Assembly: GCA_964572965.1 (NCBI GenBank)
Contig: CAZNHL010000046.1
Span: 1-38,263 of the forward strand
Direction of reading: 5' to 3'
DNA from: CAZNHL01 sp964572965
Lineage (GTDB): Bacteria > Bacteroidota > Bacteroidia > Cytophagales > UBA9547
Length of the DNA: 38,263 nucleotides
The translations under genes were made by a program, and so were the position numbers. The notes beneath the pieces are model-generated. The model was given only the letters and a program-made list of their open reading frames with translations. It searched no databases and was not told the origin of the DNA. Every line of letters starts with the position of its first letter. Positions within the stretch are counted from its first letter, which is position 1. Below, piece by piece: positions 31,434-38,263 of the stretch.

Positions 31434-33062
31434 TTATTCAAATTTCGGACACAATACTTGACGTGTATGCCTGATATTGACGTTTTTGTTTTTAGGGTAT
31501 TTTACACTGAAGTCAAGAAGCAGTTTTTTTGTATCGCTTGGAGGAATTGTGAGATGCCAGATCAGCTTCCCGCTTTGCAGATCATGGGTAGCACCCGATA
31601 TTTCATTGACATTTACTTCTATATCAGACTCCTGTGCTATAGGTACTTGGTCAATAACTTCAATGTTAATAGGTACATTGTTGGTATTTCTGACACCAAT
31701 ACTGTAAATAAATGATTCTCTCCTGTTTAGACCGATAGTTTTTTGAGAGCCGTCATCTTTTTTCTTGACTCTGTTTACAATTACTTTTGTATCAACACCA
31801 AGGAATAACTCAAGGGTGTCGTTAGCTGTTTTGAAGTCCATTGCTGATTTACCTACATAAACGTTATTAATATAAACATTGGCAACTCCTTCTATCAGGT
31901 TCATTGATTCCCAATTTGTGATTTTTGCCATCAGGTATACATTATTGTCAATTTTAGGGACACTGTAATACTGATAGTCAGCCGGAAATTCAAAGGTGTT
32001 GACATCCAGTATTTGGGCAACTCCATCTGAAAGGATAGTGGTAACATCCTTGATAGTAAATTCTGAACTTACTTCATTTATTTCTACCATAGTAGTAGCA
32101 AGTTTAGAGTTTGTCAACGACTTTTCTTCCGTTTTTATATTGTTATTCAACATTTGTACAGCATCCAGTCTGCCTTCTCTGTCTGATGCGTGCGATCTTC
32201 TGTTGTAGTTCAGGCCCCAGGCTTCAAGTGTCGGTTTACTCAAGTGCCTGGTCGGATCAGCAGTAGTTAGTTTCAGGTTTACTTTATTCCAGTCTTCACC
32301 TGTTTTGTTAATAACCATTGCCCTGTAATTAATCATTATCGGAGAGCCGGCACCTTTGGTTCTTATATCATATTGTGGGATCCATGTGGCATTAGTGGAG
32401 GCATATATCAGTGAAAGCTTGGTTTTAGCAGCAACAGGAGCATTCAGAGTGATATACAAAGTGCTGCTGTTAGACTGGGTACTTCGCTGTAATACCTGTA
32501 ACTGTGCTGTGGTTTTTTCAATAGCAGATTCAACCTTCAGTAAGGTATTTTCATTGCTGATTTGTTTCTCATGTACTTGTTTGAGCTGAGTTCTGTAAAA
32601 AGGCAGGGTAGTTTGGAGTTCAGTTACTGACACACCGTCTTTCCCTATTCTGTTAATATTTTCCGTAAGCAGCTTTTTCTCAATTTTAATACCGTCAGAG
32701 TCCAGTTTAAGTATCCTTTGTTTCAATTTCAAAGCTTCCAGGCTATCAGTTAACTGTTCTGTTTTCTTTGTCTGTTTTACATTGGTAATATAATCAGACA
32801 GATTGGAGACTGAAATTATTTTAGCTTCATCACCGGTGCTTATCTGTAAACTGCTCGGGATAAGTGAAGGGGACAGACCTGTTATTTTAACTACATTCGT
32901 TCCTTGAGTGAGGGCGACCGTCGCTTCCCTTTTTAAAGATGCTCCATTCAGAGAAATAGTAACTTCTGTTAACTGGGTTGTAACTAATGTTTCATTTTCC
33001 TGTGCATCAGTAAGGTGCTGAAACAAAAAGAATAGTAAGAATAAAGTCAGTGTCTTTTTCAT
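31434..33062 (-). CDS. mucoidy inhibitor MuiA-like protein (DUF4140/DUF4139)
   Basis: A 542-residue secreted protein with signal peptide (MKKTLTLFLLFFLFQHLTDA-Q). The N-terminal DUF4140-type region has TEVTISLNGASLKREATVAL and VVKITGLSPSLIPSSLQIS; a coiled-coil region follows (about residues 100-190, KLKQRILKLDSDGIKIEKKL and repeats). The C-terminal DUF4139 domain shows LSLIYASTNATWIPQYDIRT, GEDWNKVNLKLTTADPTR, PADYQYYSVPK and IEVIDQVPIAQESDIEVNV. The family is found in the envelope; the name comes from a Rhizobium gene that suppresses mucoidy, and the mechanism is unknown. The CDS ends about 14 bases before the inverted-repeat element. Confidence 0.9.
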   Translation of the reverse strand: MKKTLTLFLLFFLFQHLTDAQENETLVTTQLTEVTISLNGASLKREATVALTQGTNVVKITGLSPSLIPSSLQISTGDEAKIISVSNLSDYITNVKQTKKTEQLTDSLEALKLKQRILKLDSDGIKIEKKLLTENINRIGKDGVSVTELQTTLPFYRTQLKQVHEKQISNENTLLKVESAIEKTTAQLQVLQRSTQSNSSTLYITLNAPVAAKTKLSLIYASTNATWIPQYDIRTKGAGSPIMINYRAMVINKTGEDWNKVNLKLTTADPTRHLSKPTLEAWGLNYNRRSHASDREGRLDAVQMLNNNIKTEEKSLTNSKLATTMVEINEVSSEFTIKDVTTILSDGVAQILDVNTFEFPADYQYYSVPKIDNNVYLMAKITNWESMNLIEGVANVYINNVYVGKSAMDFKTANDTLELFLGVDTKVIVNRVKKKDDGSQKTIGLNRRESFIYSIGVRNTNNVPINIEVIDQVPIAQESDIEVNVNEISGATHDLQSGKLIWHLTIPPSDTKKLLLDFSVKYPKNKNVNIRHTRQVLCPKFE

Positions 33063-33112
33063 ATTAATGCGTATCAGGTAGGTCCTGAAATTATTTTTTA
33101 AATGAGTATTCG

Positions 33113-33182
33113 CTTCTATAAACCTTCTTCGGTTTTCTCCCGCAGATAAGATAACGCAGATTAGGATTTATAATTCCGGTTA
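33113..33182. repeat. dispersed intergenic repeat, copy 1
   Basis: About 70 bases starting CTTCTATAAACCTTCTTC and containing CCCGCAGATAA, then ACGCAGATTAGGATTTA. It is repeated with a few differences at 38186-38248; this copy carries four extra bases (GATA) in the middle. It lies in the gap between the MuiA-like and hydrolase genes. Confidence 0.85.
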
Positions 33183-33244
33183 ACCAAATCAGGTATGGTA
33201 CAATGAAACGCATACTCAAATTAATAAGTATGTTTTTATTTCTT

Positions 33245-34651
33245 TTATTTAGTTTGAGTTATAACCCATTTGGTAATCACATCCAGCGCTAACGGTGAAA
33301 AAGTTTGCTCAATGGTTTCATATTCAGAAGGTAATCCTGTTTTACATTCCTGAAATAAATGGTTTAAGCCGGGAAACTCCATCGTAGTTAAATTCTTGTT
33401 TCCGCCTTTTGCAAGTGCTTTTTTGATAGCTGCGAGGTTCTCTTTTGATGCAACTTGTAAGTCTTTTTCTCCATTAACGGCAAGTACCGGGCATTTAACT
33501 TTTTCCAGTGCAAGAGCAGGGTCATACTTAATAAATTGTAGCATCCAGGGGCTGGTAAGCTGATTAACCTTTGTTTCTACAAGCTGGTCGGCAGCAGCCC
33601 CTTCTGTGATATTATTTGTAGTGTCATTCTTCAGAATATTCCGGAGTGAGGTTCTTAATTCAGCCCTTAATGTCTGCTTGTCTTCTGTTTTGAGCACAAG
33701 ATCAAACATTGCAGAGTTTTCTTTTGTCCTTTGCTGTATTACGGCATCAGATAGGCCTGATGCTTTAATAATTGCTGCCTGTTGCGATAGGAGTAGCTCT
33801 TTGCCGGGAACGGCTGTTCCTGCCATCAATACAATAAATTGAATATCTTTTGACTTTGATGCAACCATAGGCGCTATTATACCTCCTTCGCTATGACCTA
33901 TTAAACCAATTTTTTGTTTGTTAATCTCTTTGCGTGTTTTTAGATAAGCTACAGCACTTTCTACATCTGTAGCGAAATCAACCGAAGTCGCAGTCAGAAA
34001 ATCGCCTGTTGATTGCCCGACCCCGCGGTCGTCATACCTCAGCACAGCAATACCGTTTCTTGTTAGATAATCGGAGATAACCAGGAACGGTTTATGACCT
34101 AATATTTCTTCATCCCTGTTTTGCGGGCCACTTCCGGAAATGAGTACCACTACAGGAAAATTGCCGTCTTTTGAAGGTAATGACAATGTACCACCTAGTA
34201 CCACATTGGCCTGAGGGTTCTGGAAAGTAACGTTTTCAGTATAGTATGGAAATGGCTGAATTGGTTCCTGAGGCCTTCTGGTAATCTCTTTTTCAAGTGT
34301 TTTTCGTGACAAGTTTAATGGAAATTCCTGTCCGTTTTGTTTAAATACTCCGGTAATTATATCAGCTGATAATTCCCCGTTATATTCTATACCTATGCCT
34401 GCCACAACAAGTTTCAGTTTTGAGTTTTCAAAAGTTGTACTGGTAACAGGAATTCCTTTTGCGCCCTGATCAGGGCTATCCATTGTAGAAGTATAACCGC
34501 GGGTTGACTGATTGATGTTGAAAACGAGTCTTAGCTGTGTTCCCTGGGTTTTTAATATGCCATTCCATTGTCCGGTAATGGTTTGAGCTGTTAAAGTAAG
34601 TGATGCCAGAAGGCCGATTAAGAATGTAATAGTAATTTTTGTAAGGCTCAT
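33245..34651 (-). CDS. secreted alpha/beta hydrolase (esterase/peptidase-like)
   Basis: A 468-residue exported protein (signal peptide MSLTKITITFLIGLLASLTL then TAQ). The first ~130 residues form a beta-rich DUF3887-like/lipocalin-like region (ITGQWNGILKTQGTQLRLVF, ADIITGVFKQNGQEFPLNL). The hydrolase domain follows: PVVVLISGSGPQNRDEE (oxyanion HGxGxx-type region), VLRYDDRGVGQST, nucleophile Ser in LIGHSEGGIIAP, the acid in VNGEKDLQV and the His in FPGLNHLFQ. It resembles Bacteroidota YfhR/S9-type esterases. The substrate is unknown; action is periplasmic. It is the last of a four-gene run (DUF1761, NTF2-like, YdeI, hydrolase), 35 bases after the YdeI gene. Confidence 0.9.
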   Translation of the reverse strand: MSLTKITITFLIGLLASLTLTAQTITGQWNGILKTQGTQLRLVFNINQSTRGYTSTMDSPDQGAKGIPVTSTTFENSKLKLVVAGIGIEYNGELSADIITGVFKQNGQEFPLNLSRKTLEKEITRRPQEPIQPFPYYTENVTFQNPQANVVLGGTLSLPSKDGNFPVVVLISGSGPQNRDEEILGHKPFLVISDYLTRNGIAVLRYDDRGVGQSTGDFLTATSVDFATDVESAVAYLKTRKEINKQKIGLIGHSEGGIIAPMVASKSKDIQFIVLMAGTAVPGKELLLSQQAAIIKASGLSDAVIQQRTKENSAMFDLVLKTEDKQTLRAELRTSLRNILKNDTTNNITEGAAADQLVETKVNQLTSPWMLQFIKYDPALALEKVKCPVLAVNGEKDLQVASKENLAAIKKALAKGGNKNLTTMEFPGLNHLFQECKTGLPSEYETIEQTFSPLALDVITKWVITQTK

Positions 34652-34686
34652 GTATAAATATATTGGTGGATAGGTTTTATGCTCTG

Positions 34687-35265
34687 TTAAAATAGTTTTG
34701 GCTTTTGTTTCAAACTTGCAAGATCTGCTATTTCCTGAATGCGTTTCTGTCTGGTTTGGTGTTTTTTAGCTGAAATAAGCCAATATAAAATACTTTTTTT
34801 AGCTGATTTATTCAAGCCCGAAAAAAAATCTTTTGAACCCGGCCTGGCTTCAAATGCTGTTTCCAGGTCTTCAGGTATAATTAACTCTTCTACCTCATCT
34901 AAAATTGCCCATGAACCATTTTTTTTTGCTGTTTCAATAGCATCCAGTCCGGCCTGCATCATCAGTTTCGCTTCAATTAAATGCTCGGTTTTTGCTTTGT
35001 TGATTTTAGACCAGGTGCCCGTAGGTTTTCTTTTAGTAAAAAGTTGCATAAAAGTTTCACTGTCCAGCGTTTTCCTTGTGCTGTCAATCCAGCCAAAGCA
35101 AAGGGCTTCGTCTACAGCCTCACTCCAGGTGAGTGTAGCAATGTTGGTTTTTTTCCTATAATAAACAAGCCAGACAAATTGTTTTGAACGATGGTTTGCT
35201 TCTAACCATTGCCTCCACTCTTGCTGGCTTGCCGGACAAAAAGTATCTGTTTCCTTTTTATTCAT
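34687..35265 (-). CDS. YdeI/OmpD-associated (OmdA) family protein
   Basis: A 192-residue cytosolic protein. The N-terminal half has EWRQWLEANHRSKQFVWLVY, LTWSEAVDEALCFGWIDSTRK and RKPTGTWSKINKAKTEHL, the conserved pattern of the YdeI group. The C-terminal OmdA helix pair follows: FFSGLNKSAKKSILYWLISA and KHQTRQKRIQEIADLASL. Members are linked to peptide/bacteriocin resistance in some bacteria, but the activity is not known. It is directly adjacent to the NTF2-like gene (no gap) and precedes the hydrolase gene. Confidence 0.9.
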   Translation of the reverse strand: MNKKETDTFCPASQQEWRQWLEANHRSKQFVWLVYYRKKTNIATLTWSEAVDEALCFGWIDSTRKTLDSETFMQLFTKRKPTGTWSKINKAKTEHLIEAKLMMQAGLDAIETAKKNGSWAILDEVEELIIPEDLETAFEARPGSKDFFSGLNKSAKKSILYWLISAKKHQTRQKRIQEIADLASLKQKPKLF

Positions 35266-35598
35266 TTAATCAAGATGCGCGTTGATGACTACAATATGGC
35301 CATTTTTATTAAGGGTAAAAGCAAGTTCTCCCGTTTCATGGCCAAAGTCTCCTGTAAAATCAACCTGTGCTTTCGCATTGCGGTTATCAATTAATTTTAC
35401 AGATACTAATTTGGTAACTGTTTTATAACCTACAAAAAATTGCTCAAGATATTTTCGGACACCTTTAGTACCCATAAACTTGTTGCCAACAGATACATCA
35501 TCAATGACAGCATCATCCGAAAATAATAAAAGGGCAGTTTCTATATCAAAAGCATTAGTTGTATCTATGAATTGCCTGATGACTTTTTTAATGTTCAT
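35266..35598 (-). CDS. NTF2-like / SnoaL-like small protein
   Basis: A 110-residue protein with the cone-shaped NTF2-like fold signature: an N-terminal helix pair VIRQFIDTTNAFDIETALLL, FSDDAVIDDVSVGNKFMGTKGVRKYLEQFF, then three strands KTVTKLVSVKLID, AKAQVDFTGDFGHETGELAF and FTLNKNGHIVVINAHLD. The fold serves as an enzyme (SnoaL-type cyclase, isomerase) or as a ligand-binding domain; no catalytic residues can be assigned here. The stop codon abuts the YdeI start codon, and the DUF1761 gene lies 7 bases upstream, which suggests one transcript. Confidence 0.87.
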   Translation of the reverse strand: MNIKKVIRQFIDTTNAFDIETALLLFSDDAVIDDVSVGNKFMGTKGVRKYLEQFFVGYKTVTKLVSVKLIDNRNAKAQVDFTGDFGHETGELAFTLNKNGHIVVINAHLD

Positions 35599-35605
35599 CT
35601 GTTAC

Positions 35606-36022
35606 TTATTTCATTGTCACAAAAACAGTAGTGGCAATCAAAAGACCTGTCAAATGATAGGCACCACTGATAATTCCATAAAGAATAGGTCTTGGAATAT
35701 TCGGGTTAATTGCAATAGTGACAGTATTGGCCACCAAATAACCTATCCCAACTATAAAGGTAAATTCAATTCCTTCACTATAAGAATCAATCCCTAAGGC
35801 ATAAATCAACAAGGCACTTGTAAGGGTAATAAGCAGTGAACAAATTGTCGGGCCTATGATAAAAATAGGAGCGAGGTTTTGCTGAGCCTCGTTTTCCCTG
35901 CCTAATGACAGTTGATATTGCTTTTTAAAGAGCACTGTAAACCAAAGAGTTCCAAGAACACAGTAAATAGCAAATGCTATTGCTACACTAAGCCAGTTGA
36001 TGGCTGATAACCAATGAATCAT
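35606..36022 (-). CDS. DUF1761 membrane protein
   Basis: A 138-residue protein with four hydrophobic segments: NWLSVAIAFAIYCVLGTLWF, APIFIIGPTICSLLITLTSA, FTFIVGIGYLVANTVTIAI and GIISGAYHLTGLLIATTVFV. The opening NWLSV... GTLWF sequence and the four-helix pattern match DUF1761 inner-membrane proteins, whose function is unknown. It is the first gene of the probable four-gene operon. Confidence 0.85.
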   Translation of the reverse strand: MIHWLSAINWLSVAIAFAIYCVLGTLWFTVLFKKQYQLSLGRENEAQQNLAPIFIIGPTICSLLITLTSALLIYALGIDSYSEGIEFTFIVGIGYLVANTVTIAINPNIPRPILYGIISGAYHLTGLLIATTVFVTMK

Positions 36023-36099
36023 AAAATTTTGTTTTTAAGTTTCAGCAAATGTATAGCGGGCTAGTGACAGCCTTATGTCAGTAGTGTTTTTTTCTTTAG

Positions 36100-36201
36100 T
36101 ATGGTCTCAGTAATTCTGTTAAGAGCCTGATTCCTGGAATTTACCATGTCAGGCTAAAAGGTGAAGGAGCAGAACAATCTGTCAGGATTATTGTAGAATA
36201 A
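36100..36201 (+). pseudogene. remnant of a T9SS cargo gene (C-terminal sorting domain only)
   Basis: A plus-strand frame that begins after a TAG (36097-36099) and reads YGLSNSVKSLIPGIYHVRLKG, then EGAEQSVRIIVE and TAA at 36199-36201. The sequence LxPGIYxVRLxGxGxxxSxRIIVE is the end of a type A T9SS C-terminal domain. There is no start codon or upstream coding sequence, and the remaining intergenic bases (36023-36096) hold nothing recognisable. It therefore looks like the tail of a deleted secreted-protein gene. Confidence 0.6.
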
Positions 36202-36214
36202 GATAAAGTGTATG

Positions 36215-37129
36215 CTAATTAAAAGAAGCTCTGAATTCCAGCGGCGAAAGATTGGTCTTTGTTTTAAATAACTTGCTGAATGACTGTGAATGTTCAAAGC
36301 CCAGTTCATAGGCTATTTCGCTGACAGAAAGGTTTGTAGTAGATAGTTTCTCTTTGGCTTTTTGAATGAGCTTTTCATGAATGTGCTGTTGTGTACTTTG
36401 GCCTGTCAGCACTTTCAATAAGCTCCGCAGGTAATTGGGTGATAAGTTTAAGCTTTCGGAAATATATTGAACAGTGGGTAAACCTTTATTCAGTAATTCC
36501 TCGCTGTTGAAATAGTCTGAAAGCAATTGTTCCAGACGGTCGAGTATCTGGTGATTAGACTTTTTGCGTGTAATGAATTGACGATGGTAAAACCTTTCAG
36601 AATAGTTGAGCAGTGTTTCAATCTGTGAAATGATAATCTGTTGGCTGAACTTATCAATGTTGGAATGATACTCTTGCTTAATATGCTCAATGATATTGTT
36701 TAATATTAGTTCTTCTTTTTCGGAAAGAAATAAAGCTTCATTCACAGAATAATCGAAGTATTCATATTGTTTGATATTTTTTGCCAGAGACGTATTCCAG
36801 AAAAAATCAGGGTGGATCAACAACATCCACCCTGTGTGTTTCTGAACGGTATCGGTACCTGTTGTCATTACATTGAAAACTTGTCCCGGAGCTATGAAAA
36901 ACATAATACCTTCATCAAAATCATATTCCTGCTGACCATATTTTATCTTGGCTGCAGAATTCCGTTTTAATGAAACAGAATAAAAATCCAATACCCAGCT
37001 TGTCATCTCAGTTTTTGCTGTGTGTTTGATATTACTATAATCTACCACACTGATCAAGGGGTGCTCAGGCTTTGCTAATCCACGCAGCTGATGAAATTCG
37101 CTGATTGTTTTTATCCTGTATGGTTGCAT
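36215..37129 (-). CDS. AraC-family transcriptional regulator
   Basis: A 304-residue regulator. The N-terminal cupin-like sensing domain spans about residues 1-180 (WVLDFYSVSLKRNSAAKIKYG, GIMFFIAPGQVFNVM). The C-terminal AraC DNA-binding domain has two helix-turn-helix motifs: PTVQYISESLNLSPNYLRSL and LSVSEIAYELGFEHSQSFSK followed by LFKTKTNLSPLEFR. The ligand is unknown. It is 4 bases downstream of the NmrA-like reductase gene on the same strand, so it probably controls this gene and itself. Confidence 0.93.
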   Translation of the reverse strand: MQPYRIKTISEFHQLRGLAKPEHPLISVVDYSNIKHTAKTEMTSWVLDFYSVSLKRNSAAKIKYGQQEYDFDEGIMFFIAPGQVFNVMTTGTDTVQKHTGWMLLIHPDFFWNTSLAKNIKQYEYFDYSVNEALFLSEKEELILNNIIEHIKQEYHSNIDKFSQQIIISQIETLLNYSERFYHRQFITRKKSNHQILDRLEQLLSDYFNSEELLNKGLPTVQYISESLNLSPNYLRSLLKVLTGQSTQQHIHEKLIQKAKEKLSTTNLSVSEIAYELGFEHSQSFSKLFKTKTNLSPLEFRASFN

Positions 37130-37133
37130 GTTT

Positions 37134-38054
37134 TTAGTGCTTATTGATTATTTCCTGTTGATGATAAACCGCTGCAAATCCTTTTGCAAAATCTGCCAGC
37201 TTAATTTTGCCTAACGCGGGTTTATTACGGTTATAGTCTTCATACAATATACCGCTACGTCTGCCCGCGTTCATTTCTACCAAACCTGCCGCTGTTTTCG
37301 GATTCATTCCTGCACCTATTGCATCCTGAAGCATTTGTTCGTCGGAAATTTCAATCCATTTAAGATCTGGTTTGCCAAGTGCGTTGCCCAGAATTTTGGC
37401 GATTTCGTTTGGTGAAAGTTCTTCACTTGCAATATAACGCACGGTTCTTCCGACAAACGGTTTTTCAATCTCTTCTGTAATTACCGCTGCAATATCCAAT
37501 GGTGAAACCCAAGGCTCTTTTTTGTCTCCGCCGTAGTTTTGTACGATTGTACCCTGTGTTTTGATGGTTTGTATAAACGCAAACATATTGTAGTAAAACC
37601 CAACCGGACGCATAAATTTAATGGACACATCGTCAGGAAGTTGTCCCAACAGGTTTTCAACATTGTAATGAAAAGCAAGAAAGCCATTTCCTGCGCTCAT
37701 ATGAGCGCCAATGCTGCTTAAATGAATTACTCGTTTCACTCCGGACCGTTCAATTGCTTCTTTATAGTTTTTACCAATTTGGGTATTTGAAGCAATAAAG
37801 TCCACATTGTGGTCGAAGAAACTGCCGCTGCCTATCGCTTCCATCAGATAAACAATATCTGCACCTTTGAAGGTTTCTGAAAGAAAACCGACATCCTGCA
37901 TGGTGCCGATAGCTGCTTTTGCACCCAATGCTTCAATGTCACTCTGCCTTTCCGGGCTGCTGCTGATTACTGTAACCCAATGCCCTTTTTCTATCAATGC
38001 TTTAGCAAGTGGCTTGCTGATGTTTCCTAAGGAACCTGTAACTACTATTTTCAT
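37134..38054 (-). CDS. NmrA-like NAD(P)-binding reductase/sensor
   Basis: About 306 residues from the ATG at 38054, which gives MKIVVTGSLGNISKPLAKAL, the Rossmann nucleotide-binding loop at the very start; an upstream ATG at 38096 would add 14 residues without family character. Other features are VIHLSSIGAH, SIKFMRPVGFYYNMF and PWVSPLDIAAVITEEI. The YxxxK pair of active SDR enzymes is not obvious, which fits the NmrA/quinone-oxidoreductase-2 branch, whose members either reduce quinones or act as redox sensors. Cytosolic. It is the first gene of a two-gene operon with the AraC regulator. Confidence 0.86.
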   Translation of the reverse strand: MKIVVTGSLGNISKPLAKALIEKGHWVTVISSSPERQSDIEALGAKAAIGTMQDVGFLSETFKGADIVYLMEAIGSGSFFDHNVDFIASNTQIGKNYKEAIERSGVKRVIHLSSIGAHMSAGNGFLAFHYNVENLLGQLPDDVSIKFMRPVGFYYNMFAFIQTIKTQGTIVQNYGGDKKEPWVSPLDIAAVITEEIEKPFVGRTVRYIASEELSPNEIAKILGNALGKPDLKWIEISDEQMLQDAIGAGMNPKTAAGLVEMNAGRRSGILYEDYNRNKPALGKIKLADFAKGFAAVYHQQEIINKH

Positions 38055-38185
38055 ATGATTTCTTGTTTGATTTGTTGATGTAAAATTCTTCAACAAACAG
38101 GAAACAACTGTAGCCTAAACGCTTTTTGATGTAGCCAAAATAATAAATAGATAGCTGGATGTATATTATTGTAAATGACTATCCT

Positions 38186-38248
38186 CTTCTATGAACCTTC
38201 TTATGTTTTTCCCGCAGATAACGCAGATTAGGATTTAAAACTCCGATT
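38186..38248. repeat. dispersed intergenic repeat, copy 2
   Basis: About 63 bases starting CTTCTATGAACCTTCTTATG and continuing with CCCGCAGATAACGCAGATTA, then GGATTTAAAACTCCGATT. It matches the copy at 33113-33182 apart from scattered substitutions and the missing GATA. It lies upstream of the NmrA-like gene, near the window edge. Confidence 0.85.
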
Positions 38249-38263
38249 CTGAAAAATCCTGAA

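Noticed and set aside
36023..36214. Promoter/attachment-site region between DUF1761 and AraC genes
   Set aside because: Part of it is explained better as a decayed T9SS gene tail; no tRNA end, direct repeat or integrase is present.
1..38263. tRNA or rRNA genes
   Set aside because: No cloverleaf-like segment with GTTCRANNC-type arms or rRNA sequence was noticed on reading; a tRNAscan-SE run would settle this.

Overview
The window is an ordinary-looking chromosomal stretch of a low-to-moderate G+C member of the Bacteroidota, most like the Sphingobacteriaceae/Pedobacter group. Reasons: secreted proteins and lipoproteins with Bacteroidota-type leaders (LTSC and LLAC lipoboxes), a probable type IX secretion (T9SS) tail, promoter-like TAnnTTTG elements with an upstream TTTG box, few Shine-Dalgarno sequences, and families typical of the phylum (DUF4197, TIGR02757, DKNYY, META, MuiA/DUF4139, a cysteine-poor sirtuin). 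No tRNA, rRNA, CRISPR array, insertion sequence or phage gene was seen. An assembly gap of 10 N lies inside topA at 13039-13048.

Left part (1-11.6 kb): the end of a transaldolase/fructose-6-phosphate aldolase, a small hypothetical protein, an FtsE-like ATPase followed one base later by a GT4 glycosyltransferase, then a minus-strand group (CCA-adding-type nucleotidyltransferase, TPR protein, GT2 glycosyltransferase), a MarR regulator, a KdsC-like HAD phosphatase, a succinate-semialdehyde-type aldehyde dehydrogenase, a Sir2 deacylase, D-aminoacyl-tRNA deacylase, a MazG-like pyrophosphohydrolase, a lipoprotein and an RDD membrane protein.

Middle part (11.6-22.1 kb): topA (broken by the gap, with suspicious duplicated flanks), a SixA-like phosphatase, two secreted proteins of unknown function, a META lipoprotein, DUF4197 and TIGR02757 proteins, a MarR/YceI pair and a DKNYY lipoprotein. 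Several convergent gene ends share clear hairpin terminators, including a perfect 50-bp palindrome.

The most interesting part is 22.1-31.1 kb: seven minus-strand genes with gaps of 0-3 bases, beginning with a class I-like HMG-CoA reductase and continuing with a UbiA-family prenyltransferase, a rifampin-phosphotransferase-like dikinase, a DUF3419/BtaA-like aminocarboxypropyl transferase, a phytol/dolichol-kinase-like membrane protein, a GNAT acyltransferase and an acyl-activating AMP ligase. Together they read like a compact pathway for an isoprenoid-containing, amino-acid-decorated, acylated lipid or meroterpenoid. I do not recognise a described pathway with this gene set; the product is inference. 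A structured inverted-repeat element (31306-31420) lies upstream of it.

Right part (31.4-38.3 kb): MuiA-like protein, alpha/beta hydrolase, YdeI/OmdA, NTF2-like and DUF1761 proteins in a likely operon, a fragment of a T9SS cargo gene (36100-36201), and an NmrA-like reductase with an AraC regulator. A dispersed 60-70 bp repeat occurs at 33113 and 38186.
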